Assembly: GCA_035236585.1 (NCBI GenBank)
Contig: CP141135.1
Location: forward strand, 6,482,001-6,546,000
Direction: 5' to 3'
Source of the DNA: Warburgia ugandensis
Lineage: Eukaryota; Streptophyta; Magnoliopsida; Canellales; Canellaceae
DNA length: 64,000 nucleotides
The position numbers were made by a program, and so were the translations under genes. A model generated the notes under the pieces. It was not told the origin of the DNA and searched no databases. It saw only the letters and a list, made by a program, of their open reading frames with translations. Each line of letters begins with the position of its first letter. Position 1 is the stretch's first letter. Shown piece by piece: positions 1 to 14,200 of this stretch.

Positions 1-1427
1 TAATGCACATTGTTGCAACTCAACTTCTTCTGAAAGAAGGAATTAATTTTCACAGTATGCAGATATCATGAGAACAAGCCAAAACAGCAGAAACCTTCAC
101 AGTCGAAAAGAAACAACAAAAACGTTGATTACAAGGGGTTAATCTACCATTCACAACATTGAAAATTCAAACCTGTAATGCAGTTCACAGTGCAAATACT
201 GACATGTTCATCATAATCAGACTTCTGATAGCAATTCTTGAGTAAAGACATGGATAAACTAGCAGAGGTTACGGAAGTAATCATTCAAAGGCTCCCTGGC
301 ATGAGACAGTTGCTAATAAGTTGGGATATATGAAGTCATGAACCAGATATCCCGGTCTTTCTTTCACATTTTTCACTGTGGGAACATCTAAACCAGAATA
401 AGCCACAATCTTCAATGCTATATATACACAAAGGTAAGTTGTCTATTTGATAGTAGTTAATACATCAACAAAGAGAACAATTTACAAGGAGTAATAACTG
501 CCCCACATACAATTGGCAGTGCTGAGGGTTATCAAAACGGAAATTGATGCTGTTGGACAAGTCTGTATAAACATCATCTTTTTCTGAATATTACAGAATA
601 AGAGACGATAAATTGCATACAAGAAAATTTCAGATATAGAAGAAACATATGTGTAATTTGAATCTTTATATGTCGTTGCCCCTGGGGTAATTTATGGTTG
701 TCTTCAACTTGGAAAGCTCCACAAGATGCAGCCTCCCAGATACAAATTCTTGTTTGATTGATTACCCAAACTCTTTGAAGTTAAATGAAGAATTGTCTCA
801 CACCCATCTACCGTCTCCATTCCATGGAAGAAAGTTATTTTTTAATGGTGTGACCGCACAAAAAACAGCAGCTGCAGTCCCAGACGTACCTAGCTGAAAA
901 GATGCAAAGTAGATGATAACTAGAAAATTATAAATAACATGATAATTATCGTTGTCACAACATTTATTGAATGTAAAACTTCATTCTTCCATTTTCTAAG
1001 CAGCAATGCAATTCCAGAAACTACTATATGCATCATGTTTAGCAATTTTCACTATACAGTAATAAGAAAACCAAGTTTTTTTGCTTTGGTTCTGGACACT
1101 AAGATGCTTTGCGTTTTATCAGTACGAAGATTGATAGACACAGCTCTGGAGAAGTATTTTATTCCTTTAGGTTCTACATGCAACATGGACCAAACCTTCC
1201 ATAATGTTATTATTGCTTAATTCTTCTTTCATTTATTTGAAGCTTTGAGCTAGCCAAACGCCACCACATTGTTTGAAATAGTGATAACTGGCTGAAAACA
1301 ATATCCGTGTTCAAGATTGTCCATGCTTGCATAGAAGGAATACTAACCTGATGAGTGTTAATCAACAAAGCATAACCGCTAAATCAGACAATCTGCATGG
1401 CTTCCAAAATAAGTTGCACTTATGCAG
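1..1427. other. 3' flank of the PPR gene; no gene recognised
   Basis: AT-rich sequence downstream of the minus-strand PPR stop codon. It should include the PPR 3' UTR, although I could not place a poly(A) site. The short open frames here do not resemble known proteins. Confidence 0.5.
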
Positions 1428-4400
1428 CTACAAATTCAATGTCTGCTTCATATACCGAAGTGCTGAACGCAACATGCCTCTAGCTTTTCTATCTGGAGTG
1501 CAACCTGATAAAATCATTTCCTCATAAACAGCTGGAACCTGATGAAGTTGCCACATATCAGCACCATGTATGCTAGAAGTATCCAATTTATTAATATAAA
1601 GATATGGATGCTAATTGTTTGACAGGGAGAGTGATCTTAAAATTGCGATTTAGTTGCACAAAGTCAACATGCTGAATTAGGTTGGTCAAATGTGATATGG
1701 AAACACCAACTCTAACAAAAGGAATCATGCAATAGACTTCGAGAAAGCCTTCTGGAGTGAAACTGAAACAGCAATTACGCTAACAGTGCCTAAACCTGCC
1801 TGGAATATCTGATAGAGAGCATAGGAGCACTGAAAGTCACAACCACCAGAATTTTGATAATGCATAGCTCAGAGTCTTAAAAGAAAAGCAGATAGTGCTT
1901 TTCTTTCTCATTGATTGTTAGGTTCCACTTCAATTCTGGTCAGAGAATATGACAACAATGAAGAAAGTGACATGTTGCCAGAAGAATGCAACAACAATCT
2001 AACAAAGTTTGACAGACAGGGCCAACAGATCTATTAAAATCCCCAGCCCATAAATTTCTGCTTTGGAAAACCAAGGAGTTTCCAATAATAAATCAACTGG
2101 AGAGCCAAAATGACTAGATACCCATAGTAAGAGTCATTGTTTGATAAAATCATTTTAGTCCAGTTTTGGAAGAAAGAAGGCAAGATTGGAGTTAGCACCT
2201 TTTCAAACTTCTCTACACGGATCAGAGCTTTCATAAGGGTCGTATATGTAACAACATCTGGCTTCAAATCCTATAGTTACAAGAAACAATGTCCAATGTT
2301 AGTAAACTTTCTTGAAATCAGTGATGGGGAACACTTCTTAGAGGGATGATCACATAATATGATAAATGCAAGTAAAAAATACACCATGATCAACAGTTCT
2401 GATGACTTACATTTTCCTTCATATACTGTAAGACAGCAAAAGCTTCAGCATCCCGTCTATCCTCACCAAATGCATTGATGAGCAAGTTCAGGCACAATAC
2501 GCTAGGTTTTATGCCATCAGCTCTCATGACCCTGAATGCATTCATTGCTTGTTCAGACAAGCCCTGCCAACAGATACAGGTAAAAATGATTTTCTTGCAA
2601 ATTCAAAAGTCAATTCCTTTGAGCAGGAATCCGGGTGCAAGATCATGCTGCTAACTTTTTTTTCTGAAGTTGATGATAGAACTCAAAATAGGAAACTTGG
2701 TTTAATCAGAACTAACATCCCCAATATGAGAAACTTGAAGTAGTCAGACTTAAAATTCTCATATGGCAGCAGGTAGAAATTTAAATAAAAGATTAAACTC
2801 CCAGTTAACTTTTGAAAGGATTAAATCTGCTAGTTATGGATGAAACACTACTTCCTGCCAGAGGAGAACAAAATGTTAGCGACAGACAATGTCTAAAAAA
2901 CTAGGAACCAAACACAAATTTGCCCAAGGTAAACCTGGAATCCATCATGCTCACAGCTTATGTGGGACTCAAGCAATGTCACTTTCACACAGGAGTTTCA
3001 TTTCACCTTAACTCAGCAAAATATTTGAGCTTCCTGCACCAGACTGCTCTTTTTTTCATTTTGTTTACAGCTCAATTCAAGCAATCCATAAACAATGAAT
3101 AGTTTCAGAACAGAAATTCACCTTCAGGTAAACATCATCTAGAAAAGAAAACTACATACCCTTTGTGCATATGCATTAACCAAGGCATGGTACATTGTGG
3201 AGGATGGCTTCAAACCTGCTGCTTTCATTACCTCCAAGCACTCAACTGCGTCCTGAAATCTCCCTGACTGCCCATAGATATCCACCAATGTAGTATATGT
3301 AACAACATTAGGTAGCAAACCCTGACTTTGCATCTTTCCCAACAAACTTTTCACCTCCTCCCACTTCTCTTGCTCACCGAATGAATTGATCATGATGTTG
3401 TAAGTCGTTGTACAAGGCAAACATCCACTCTCTTGCATCTCCTCAAAGAACTCCTGTGCCTTATCATGCCGCCCTGACTTACAATGGCAATCAATCAATG
3501 TATTCCAAGTAACAGAATCTGGCTGAATTCCATCCGATTTCATCCGTTCAAATGTATCAACTGCTTGTTGCAAACAGTTATACTTCCCAAATGTATCAAT
3601 CATGACATTGTAGAAATGCCGATCGGGTCGCACACCATTATTCCTCATCTCTTTCAAAACTGAAAACGTCTTCTGCCAATCGCCCCTATCCCTGTAACAT
3701 GCTAAAATCCTACTAAACACATAAGAATTTGGCCTCACATCACTCGCCTCCATCTCCTTCAACAAAATTCTAGCACTCTCCCACCGACCCGCATTCGCAT
3801 AAGCATCCATCAACAAACTATAAGTATGCTCATCAGGCAACATCCCACTCCTCTCCATTTCTGAAACAAGCAATTCAGCATCTTTCAAAGAACCATTCTT
3901 CACATACCCTTTAAGCAATGCATTAAAAGCCCGAGTTCTTGGTTTCAGTCCGCCCTCCTTCATTTCCTCAAAAACCGCCTCCGCTTCATCTGTTCGGCCC
4001 AAATTACCCAATGCCGATATAAGTGCGACTAGACTTGCTGTTTTCGGGCTCAATCCTTGGCTTTGAATCATACCTAAAAAGGAAAGCGCGCGATTCGGAT
4101 CACCAACCTTTGAAAATGCGACTATTAAGTCATTCAAGAGCTGCCCATCAGGCTCAATCCGATCAAAATCAATTTCTTTATATAATCTTTGCAAGACAGC
4201 GGAATCAACCCTGTTGATTCGGGTGAGGGACTGAATTATGAGGCTATAGTTAGCATAATCAGATTGGAACCCGTCACGACGCATTTTATCGAGCAAATTG
4301 AGGGCTTTATCGAGGTCACCATTGCGGGCGCAAGCGGAGATAAGGGCGTTGTAGGTGAGTGGGGTGAGGGAGTGGTGGTGGGATAGGAGGAAGGCGTGGT

Positions 4401-4866
4401 AGAGGTGGTGAGAGCGGCCTAAGGCATGGATTAAGATTGAGTAAGGAAGATCTAGAGAGAAGATTAGATTGTGCTTTTGGAGGAAGGAGAGGAGAGATAG
4501 GGCGGAAGGAAGAGTCGACGTTGAGGATGAGAGGGATTTGAGGAGGGAGTGCCAGAGTGCGGCAGGGACTGCACGGTAGGATTGGGCGAGATGGAGTTCT
4601 GTAGGGTCGAGAAAGGTTGGTGGAGTGGTGGGGTCAAGTGATTGAGGGCTGGATGAGAGGAATTGGAGGAGTGGCGAGAAGTCGTAGTGGCGATTGGGGA
4701 GAGAGGAATGGTCAGATGGTGAGAGGGAGGTGGGGCCGGAGGAGGAGGAGAGAGATGTGGGACTCAGAGAAGAGAGTGGTACGGACGGTGAGTGGTGGCG
4801 GTGGAGGTGGGCGTGGCGGTTGTGGCGGAGGGGAATGGATGAGGGAGTGGGAGGAAGAAGAAGCAT
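1428..4866 (-). CDS. CRP1: CRP1-like chloroplast P-class PPR protein
   Basis: Four exons on the minus strand: 4866-3160, 2563-2411, 2270-2199 and 1538-1428. All introns are GT-AG and phase 0, and the model gives 680 aa. The first ~60 residues are rich in Ser, Pro and His and short of acidic residues, as in a chloroplast transit peptide. From about residue 170 come roughly 14 tandem 35-residue PPR motifs, for example [20 protein letters not shown]. The last motifs are built from exons 2-4 ([20 protein letters not shown], then [20 protein letters not shown]), and the tail is [13 protein letters not shown]. This C-terminal arrangement matches Arabidopsis At5g42310 (about 709 aa). In maize, CRP1 is a stromal RNA-binding protein needed for petA and psaC translation and petB-petD RNA processing; that role is transferred from the family. 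There is no SMR or DYW domain. The start is the first ATG of the long frame, 347 bp from the divergent TSR1 ATG. The family call is firm; orthology is very likely. Confidence 0.9.
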
Positions 4867-5213
4867 GGCTTGTTTGTCGGAGGAGATAGGGGTGGGCGGT
4901 TGGTGGAAGATAAGTAGTGAGTTTAGATGGGCCCCACATTAGATTGATCTGGACTGTTCGGTTATTTCTTTCTATTCAGGTGGTAATCGAAATCGTTAAT
5001 TGGTCGGATTCGTTTCTAAATAGAGATTTGGATAAAAAAAGAAATTTTGAGGAGGATATTTAGCAGCAAACACCGAATTAATTTATTCCAGTGTAACAAA
5101 AATTCTATATATTCTAGGGTTTATGCCTCAAACCTTTCAAACTTGCGCCTTTCTCCCTCTTCTTCCTCTACCAGTCTAACATGTTTGTCTGAGAGGTCTT
5201 CTACTCATCGAAC
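4867..5213. promoter_or_regulatory. Divergent promoter between CRP1-like and TSR1
   Basis: This 347-bp gap separates the two start codons, so it must hold both 5' UTRs and core promoters. A site II motif TGGGCC lies at 4928-4933. A telo-box, TAAACCCTA on the minus strand, lies at 5115-5123. A pyrimidine-rich leader (ctttctccctcttcttcctc) runs from about 5150 into the TSR1 leader. In plants the pair of site II and telo-box elements is typical of ribosome-biogenesis and translation genes, and site II is also common upstream of organelle-protein genes. That matches both neighbours. No clear TATA box is seen. Confidence 0.6.
5115..5123 (-). promoter_or_regulatory. Telo-box (TAAACCCTA)
   Basis: On the plus strand the site reads TAGGGTTTA, 91 bp before the TSR1 ATG. 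Telo-boxes near the transcription start are typical of plant genes for ribosomal proteins and ribosome biogenesis. The match is exact; function here is inferred. Confidence 0.5.
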
Positions 5214-8200
5214 ATGGCCGGATCTCGAGCCCAAGTCAACAAGGCTCACAAGACTCGTTTCGCTTCCAAAGCGTCTCGACAAGTTCACCGAACGTCTCGT
5301 ACTGGTATCTTCTATTTCTTCGATCGCTTGTTAATTCGAACTTTTTTGAACTTTTTTGCACTGTGCCTATCGAGGAACTCTGTTAGGAGTTTAATTGTAG
5401 TTTCTTTGAGTCATTCCTTGGTGTGATTGTGTGTTCATTGCTCTGTTTGGGGATGTAGATAAGAATCGGATTGCAAAACCGGACAATGCTGTCAAAGGGG
5501 CTAGAATTGCTAGGGTGCAACGGAATAAGATGGTATGTGACAGTTTACGAATATGTGTTTGATTCTTCTGCTGCTAGTGTTGGTAGTCTACGTGTTTATT
5601 GGTTGTACTTTGTATTTGTGAATTTCTATTGGTGATCCTGTAAATTGCTTATTTGACACTCTCATGTGAGATGGATTGTTCGTATACTCACTCTTTGTTG
5701 GTATTTAGAAATTGTAGCAGGAGTTCTATCAAGATAAAGACTGTTCACTCTTGTGCTACTAATTGCTTTTCTTCTTTTTATATGATTTGATAAAACTGAA
5801 ATAATGTTGGTTATGAGTGGTATGCTTTCGTATAGAATGTAACTTCTCAAAATTTTTTTTTTTTCTTGGCTCTTTTGAGCTCCAAGAGTCTCACTTCTGA
5901 TCATACTATTAACTTGAATCTCAAAACATCATGCTGCCTACTCCCTATCCTTGAGTTGGCTCTCTATCTGTGCTTACTATTTTGCTTTTTGGTATTTAGT
6001 TAATCCATATACAAATTCTCTGCTTTGTCTTGGACAGTAGTGCACATTTACTGAAATGGTACGGTCAGTTATGATCTAGATGGTTGCACAAGTGCCGTGG
6101 CTAACATCTCAATCTTCTGGCTATGTGACAAAATTTTTCCGTCACCTTCAAAAACAAATTGAAAATGGTCATAAAAGCAACATGGGGGTGAAGAATATAA
6201 AGGGCAAGATGGTAGGTTGCTATCTCTGGTTGTAAAATATTTTCTGCACCACGTCACCAAACCTGCTAATTCGCAGCCTCATGCCCTTGCAGCGGTATTG
6301 CCTCATTCGTCTTGAGTCAGCCTAATCCAACCTCATGGAATTTTACCTAAGGCACTCATTATACTTAAACATATCAAGGATAGAAGCACACCCAGCAAAC
6401 CTAAGGAAAACCTTGCGTTATTCTTTCCCAACTAATACTTACAAGATTCAGACTCTTCCAAAATGACCAGTTTGGAAGCAAGGAGGCACCACCTAGTTAG
6501 AATCACTTCCCACCTGAACCTATGCACAAGATCCTGCCACATCTCAAAGATCCAACTCTTGTACACTGTGGGAAACATCTCCCATATGTAGATTTCTCTA
6601 CAATGAATGCTAGATACATTTTAAAAGAATATCTAGATTCCATCATGTTCCAGATACTTTCTAAGAAAAATTTACAATCTTATATTTCTTCAATTGCCTT
6701 CTTGAGTCATCCAGACTTCTCTTTTTTTTCCAGAATCCACCAGGCTTCTAGAGTCTTCCTCAATGCCTATAGGATGGATTTAGGAAGTTTGTTTCTTTGA
6801 CCCTGTGACAACAAGGTCTTCTTTGATAAAGCCTACAGAGTCCAGCAACATTGTCCTCTAGGTGGCAATTTTTAACTAAGACTTTGTAAAGAGCTATAAA
6901 TTCCCTGAGTTTACTCGGATTTCCATTCCCTATAGGAAATTGGCCACCTTCCTGAGCTAGCTTGTAACTTTGATAGGATGTGCTTTAATTATAAATAGTC
7001 CTTGAATCTTTATTAATAGATTTTTGAATTTGCCTCAAGGTCGGCATGTCCAACTTGCATGAATCGGATTCTTAAGGATCATTGTGACCAGTGGTATTTA
7101 ATTATGCACAATGTCTCCAGGTTGACACCTAAAGATGGTTGATTAAAGTTAGCTTTTATTGATTTTGTAAAGTAGCCCCTGTTTAATTCTTCCTATTATG
7201 ATGTTTTGAGTGGTTTCTTAGTTTTTAGAGATTTCTTATGCTGCACTTTGTAGGTGTTGCTCTGGCTTTCTTCCTGTTTTGTCGCTTATGAGTAATGCAT
7301 CACAAGTTTGGTTTAAGCCTTGGATTTTTCCAAGAAATTCTTTATCATTTGAGAAACAAAAAATACCCGTGTTACTTGTGAATTGCAGTTATCTTCCTCT
7401 TTTACAAAACTGGAAATCATGAGAGTGTGTATCCTATCCTTCTGTTCTGTTTCTCTGTCTCCTAACATTTTACCTAGTCAACCCTTTTCATGGATTGTTA
7501 AGAAGAACTAAAATTTTGCCAGTATTAGGATAACCTGCTGTGTGCTTAATTTATTGCATGTGCATCTAGGTGCGTGACCAGAAACGTGCTGCAGTTTTGA
7601 AAGAGAAAAGGGCCATGAGTGGATCAACAAGCCCTCCTCGTGTTGTTGTAAGTATTCCAATTTTAGATACTTCTATAGTTTTATTTGCTCATTTCAATTT
7701 TTATTACCTATTTCTAGTGGCTCCACTTTTTGGTACCTCTAGGTATACATACTTCCTGGGTCCACAGTATTAGCAAACTATGGGGAAATGTAGAAAACAG
7801 TTGTAGACAGTAATTGGGGGTTCTCATTTGAAGTTTCCTCTGGTTGCTTATTTCATGAAATTTAGTTCTTGTTGGCGCATTTGGAAATATTGAGGCATGT
7901 CAGTCATATGCTTTTGTGATTTCACTGTTGCATAAAACGGTCAACTTCTCCCAGGTTTTAAATCTTGTGGGATTAGCTGCTAGACTTGGTGGGCAAACTT
8001 GGATGTGGGCAATGGGCTGATGAAAAACCATTTGAACCTTAGCAGGTCGAGCATTGAGTAACTATGTTCTTAAACAGTTGTTTTAACTCCTTGTATGGAA
8101 AGCCTGTATTTACTCCCATCATCCTCACAACTAGCAAACATCATTCTATTGATGAAATGAGAAAAGCAGGAACTTGAACCCACAATCTCTTGGTTGTGAG

Positions 8201-11200
8201 ATAAGGCACTTAAGATGACTGAGTAGGTGGTCATTTTAGTCAACTAAGCTGATTTGGTTGCTCCATTTGACCCTCTGAGCGACACAGATACTACTTTTGA
8301 AAGCGTCTGGCATCATTTGTACATTAGGCTTTCTAGTTCATCGTACCATGTTTATTTACTTATTTAGTTGTAGTTTCTTGTAATTGTGTTGTAACCAGGT
8401 TCATGATCAAGGCATTGACTGTATGATTTCTTTGCGTGCTAGTTGATCACTTTGTACCACTTGTTTGGGGTTGATGGAATTTGGAGTCTTTCTAATTGTT
8501 TTCCTTATTATAAATTGTTTTCCTTTATCCTCTTATGTTTGTGAAAGGCTTCATCATTGTCTTTGTTACATCAGAAAATTATTAAGACTGTGTGCTGCAT
8601 AAGGATTCAAGTGTGATTGCAAGTTTTTATATTAGTTCAGGAAGTTGGTGATTCTTTCGTTTGGAGCTGTTAAGTACCACAACTTTTATGTTCCTAACTG
8701 AACTATCACCTTAAGCTGGAATTTACAGCAGTTTGATTTAGAACTTTTAGTTTATTTCATATAACTAATAACCCCCTTTCTTAGATGATTTCTTCATCAG
8801 AAGTTAATCTTTTTTTCCTTTTTGTTTATTTCCCTGGCAGGTTCTTTTTGGTCTTTCTGCAATTGTAAATATCAAGTTACTCGCTGAAGATATGTTAACA
8901 TTATTGTCGGATGGTACAAAGACTACATCTGCAACTGTTGCTTCACCAACTTACAAGCTTAGAATGACAGTATGTTTTATATGCGCTGATTATTTATTCT
9001 GTTTTATTTGATGTAACTCTGCACTTGTTAAAAGGTTCACATTCTGGTGCGTTATTCTGTGACTTATGTCGTGCTGGTGAGCTATGTTGAGATGATGCCG
9101 GTTTTACTTGTTAGTGTTTCTGGAAGGTTACTTCTTATCAATAACGTTTTCAGAAGCTAGGAGATTTATCTTTTGCATCTGAAAATTATGTTAATGTATT
9201 TTTTCTTCAACCTCCATTTCATAAATAAAGATTTGCATGCATGAAAAGCTTAATCTTAGCTATTTTAGATGGTACGGCATGTCCTTTTACAATTCCACTT
9301 GTGGGAAAATCAAGTTTCCTTATAGATATTGCTGATTCCAAATTTAATGCTTCTCATGACACATTTTGTTTTTGGCATATTGGCCGGAAATTCCCATGGA
9401 AAATGCCAAGTTTAAGAAGTTTTGCCACTATATTGATTCCAGTGCAATTTGTTTCTGTCAATCTTTTCAAGAACTTACCTTCATCTTTAATTTTCTGGAA
9501 TTTGCACATCTCTATACGGTATCTCTTGATCACATCACTCTTTCAATGAAGAGGGAGCTTGTGATGCCAGATGACCTGATAAAATAAAAGATAATAGAAT
9601 AAAGAGAAGAAGTTGTTCATCACTTTATGGATATAGAACGTCACCCCTCACAGAGACATAACTCATGTAAAGAATTAGCTCACCACTTTATGGATACTGA
9701 ATGATCACCACCATAGAGATATAGAACTAAGAGAAGTAATAGCTTACAACTCCTTGGACACAAAAACACTACCAAAGAGATACATAACTATGGGTAGAAA
9801 TTAGCTCATCACTTTAAGTATACAGATTACTCGCTACTTTAAAAATACAGAAATGCAATAAGCTAAGAAGCAGCTCACTTGCAACAATGGAAAACATGTC
9901 CAATTCAATATGCAATCTAATGTACTTCTTTATTTCAAAACAAAGGTACATATAGATGGGCATAGCCCTCCCAAATAAGCAGTGTTCAAATCTGCTAAGC
10001 AACTATCTAATTACAATAGTTTCCTATGTTAGAGTATTTTTTAAGTATGAGGTACTTGCTCGACAAGGCTTTCCTAAACTTAGGGGTTTCCCGCTTCGCA
10101 TTTCTAAACATTGGGTAGTTTCCTGTGATACATTCAAATAACTACTAAATATATATTACAAGTCGGCAAGTTCTTAAACTCTGTAACTTCCTAAGCAAGA
10201 GCCTTTCTTTATCTTAGCTTGGAATCATTGACTAGCCAATGTACTTGATCCTTGACCGAGGAAGACTTGTAGGAGTCATTTTTGACCCTTTAAAGTTAGG
10301 AAACTTTGGTTGGTTCATGGGACGGTTTCCACCAATCTGATCTAGAATGTTCATCTGAGATGAATCAAGATGTCCTTCGAGATTTAATCCAAGACGTCCA
10401 TTTATTGACAATTTAAGGCGTCTTTCATTTGGACCCCAAAGCGTCTTTTCTAGATTATCTAAACTGTTCAAGCATTCAATGTTGAAGATGTCCATTCCAC
10501 CATGACTAATCACTCCCCAAATTCTACGATCCAAGATGGTTTGATGCGCATAACTTGATTGTCTTTGATCTTTCTTAATCCACCATTGATCTTGGAATCT
10601 TGGGACACTTCCGTGTCAGCATGACTCTAGTGTTTCAGAGAGATAAAATATACATGTGTGGTGGACTTGTTCAATGATCCAAAGCTGGCAGTTAAACCGC
10701 ACTATAATGTCCCAGATGCTCAAATTCTTTCCTTTTCGAAGATATGAAACTTTCAAACTATGGTTTAGTTAAGGAGGCAATTCAAAACATAAAAGGTCAA
10801 CAATGTCTCCACATATGGAAATTGCAATTGTTTGTGCATCTTTGACATAAGGCAAGGCCCACAAATTAGTTGCTTGGATTCCTTTATGGCTTATCCTTAG
10901 AAATGTAAGCATAGGCAGTGCATAATTCCTGTTTTAAGATATTTGTTGATGGAGTATATAGTGCTTGTTTGTGAAACTTGTTTTCGTTGTGTTCTTTCTG
11001 TTTCACAGTAGAAAACAAACTGATTTTCTGCCGGGAAATAGAAAAATTGCAGTAAAACAAGTTTCCTAAGCACACACTTATTATTTCATTTTCCTTCATT
11101 TGTTTACTTATTCAGTTGTAAATGCTTCTTACTTGAAATGTTTTTTGCAAGGTCTTGGAGGCACCTAATGGGGATCTTGTGTCATGCCTCGAAATGGTGA

Positions 11201-14200
11201 AGGTATTTGCATCTTTACGTCTTACAGTTTCTATTTCCTTGTACTGACAAAGCTTTTGGGAACTTTTGTGTTGATTGTCAACTCATTGAAGTCTTTCTCA
11301 AAATCAGGTTGCAGACCTTATTGCTTTTGTGGCATCGGCCAGCTCTTTGTGTGAGGAAGGTGCATCCTGTGGTTACATTGATTTGTTTGGGAGTCAATGC
11401 CTTTCTGTCTTCAGAGCACTTGGTTTACCAAGTACAGCTGTCTTCATTCGGGTCAGTGCCGAGTTGTTTGCATTATTCATAGGCGAGACATCTCTGAAGA
11501 CAACTTCTTCAGAAGTTATGCATGACTTGAAGCTAACTTTCCCTTTTGCCCCTAGGATCTTCCGGCAGATATGAAAAAGAGACAGGAGTTGAAGAAGATG
11601 TGCATTTGTAGCCTTGCTCCGGAATTTCCCGAAGATTGTAAATTTTATCCAGCAGACACAAAGGAGGAGTTGCATAAGGTAATGTCTTATAAGCTGCCAT
11701 ATCTGCTAATTTGTGTAAAAGCAATATGAAAGAAGGATGTGGAAACTGTCCAGGATTTGGTTTTCTAAAATTCATGATAGTGCTACTTAACTGATACTAA
11801 GCAAAATTAAGTAAAAGCAATGAGGAAAAAGGATGTGGAAACTGGCCTGGATTTGGTTTTCTTAAATTCATGATTGTGTTACATAACTAATGCTCTTCCT
11901 ATCACAACTCTATTGATCTCTTGCTTCGTTGGATAAAGCCACCATTGGTCAGATTCTGCATGTGTTTGACTCTTGGTTTCCTTGATTTGAGTTTCTTTTG
12001 CTGTTGCAGTTTATGTGGCTTTTCAAGGAGCAACGTCTTTCCCTTCCTCACTGGCGAAATCAGCGACCTTATCTTATGGCACAGGAGGTATCTTCTGAAT
12101 CTAAGAGGAATGCTTTGTTAAGCTCTTGCTTTATTACATCAACTTAGATCATTATACTTATAATTCTTTTTAATTAATAAACTGAATGGAATCTTAGCAA
12201 AGCATCATTTGATGGTGCTATCCTATGCAGAATTATGTTTAGATTGACAAAAGTATGCTGAATATGAGCTTACTTGGTGTTTAAAAGATAAAATCTTATG
12301 CAGGATACTTTCTCTATTTGTATTGTCCTTCATCCTATGTATCCATTTTGTCTCATTATATTTTGATAGTTTTAAGTAATAAGATAATCAGATGCTTACT
12401 GAGATCTCATAGAGATCGCATATCTATTTATTGGATGAAGTTAATGTCTAATCATCTATGTAGTTAATATAAAAATAAATATGTAATGGCAAAACTTGGG
12501 TAATGATATCTGCAAGCTTCATTTAATCTTTAATGAGTTTAACTCAGTTGATTGAGAGGTTAACAATATGTTTGATATAGTCTTGGATCGATGCATTTTA
12601 TTTCAGATTGGCATGTTAACTGATGATGGTGATACTGGTAAGGGTACACTTTTCCTATCGGGCTATGTGTGTGCACACACTCTCTCAGTGAATCAGCTGG
12701 TAACTTGCTCATCCTTGTCTTAGTTTCATGGCCAAGTATAGTGGGTTCATGTGTTCATTCTTTCTCGAAAACAGGTTCATGTTTCAGGTGCAGGGGATTT
12801 TCAGTTGTCTAGAATAGACATCCTCAAGGATCCATTTCCTGCACAAGTAAGAAAGAACCAAGACTTAATGGATTCAGATGAATCAAATGATAACCAGGTA
12901 TTGGCTATTTGAAATACATGCATTTATAATCTGTCAAGAGTACAAGTAACCTCTGATTTTTAATGGTAAACTTGAAGCCAAATAAAACAGTACATAGTTC
13001 ATGGCTCCATTTTTTCTTTTTTCTTTTTTTTAACTCTATTTTGCTGATAATGATATAGGAAGCACAGAAATTCATATAAGCTAGCTGGAGCTGAATAGGA
13101 CGTCACTCAAAAGAGGACTCTGGGTTTGCAGCCATTAAACAAGTAGGGTCCACTGCACTGACATTAGGGGCCTCTGATTTGGCAGTTAGTCATCCTGCAG
13201 CCTGTGTGCGGAGTCCTTTAATATGTCTCCGCATTACAAGATATAAAGGCTGTCTATACCCATTAATTGAACTTACATCTTGTTACTGTACAAACTTGGT
13301 GCAAACTGAATGCTCCATAATCCACTAAAATATGTTTTTCTTCTTACTGGGGCTAATCTATTTCTGAGCTTGTACTGTGTCAGGATCAATAAGGCATTCA
13401 TAATCCTATCTTTCTGACCTCAAGCGTTTAGGAGTTGGTTGGGCCCTTGGAGTTTTTCGTCAAATATCAGTGAAATTGTTGATCTGTCCTACAGCCTTAT
13501 TTTAGACTTTGATCACATTCCTAGGAGTTTGAATAATGTGGGTACCAATTGGCCAAGTCCTAGCTTCTATTCATAGTGGATCTATTTTGAGATAGTGACA
13601 GTCATAATTGGGTAAAATTTCAGTTGACGTCAGTTACTGTGGGCTAAAATTGGGTGCCTAATGTATAGAGATCTTTTATTATGAATTAGTTACTAACTTA
13701 TTCTCCTGCCCCCATAAAGAGGTTTACGGGTTAATGCATTAAGTGATGGGATGAGATGCTTCTAATCATTCTCTCTATGGTTCTCCTACACATTCCATTA
13801 GTGTCCGTTCATATGCATCATGCACTGATTAGATTGGGCTTGTTAAAATGGAAAACCAGTTTATCATTTTACTGTTTGAGTATGGGAGTGAATTAGCACG
13901 TATAGAAGTTAGCTGTTGTTGAAAGCCACTGTGTGGGCTTATCATGCTAAACGCATGTACAATGCTTAGGGTCAGTGAGGTGAATTTATCATGATTCATC
14001 AGTACACAGTGTCGGTGCTATGTATTTCTAAATCAAAAGGCATATCACGAGTGTGGTCAACATGAATAACTTTTTATGGCAGATGGAATATGAAAATATT
14101 TTTAGCATAGTCAGTATACAAGCCAGTTGCTATATTTTGTTTTTGACTTAAACTAATTATTTATTATGTTAGAGAAGAAGTTATACATACTATATAGTGT

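Noticed and set aside
4023..4942. Several plus-strand frames and a 75-codon minus-strand frame over the 5' part of the PPR gene
   Set aside because: They are shadows of the PPR exon in other frames. The PPR motifs on minus explain the openness and base bias.
8150..8260. tRNA-like minus-strand segment in TSR1 intron 3
   Set aside because: It has a B-box-like gggttcaagttcc but no matching A box or SINE 3' end. The evidence is too thin for a call.
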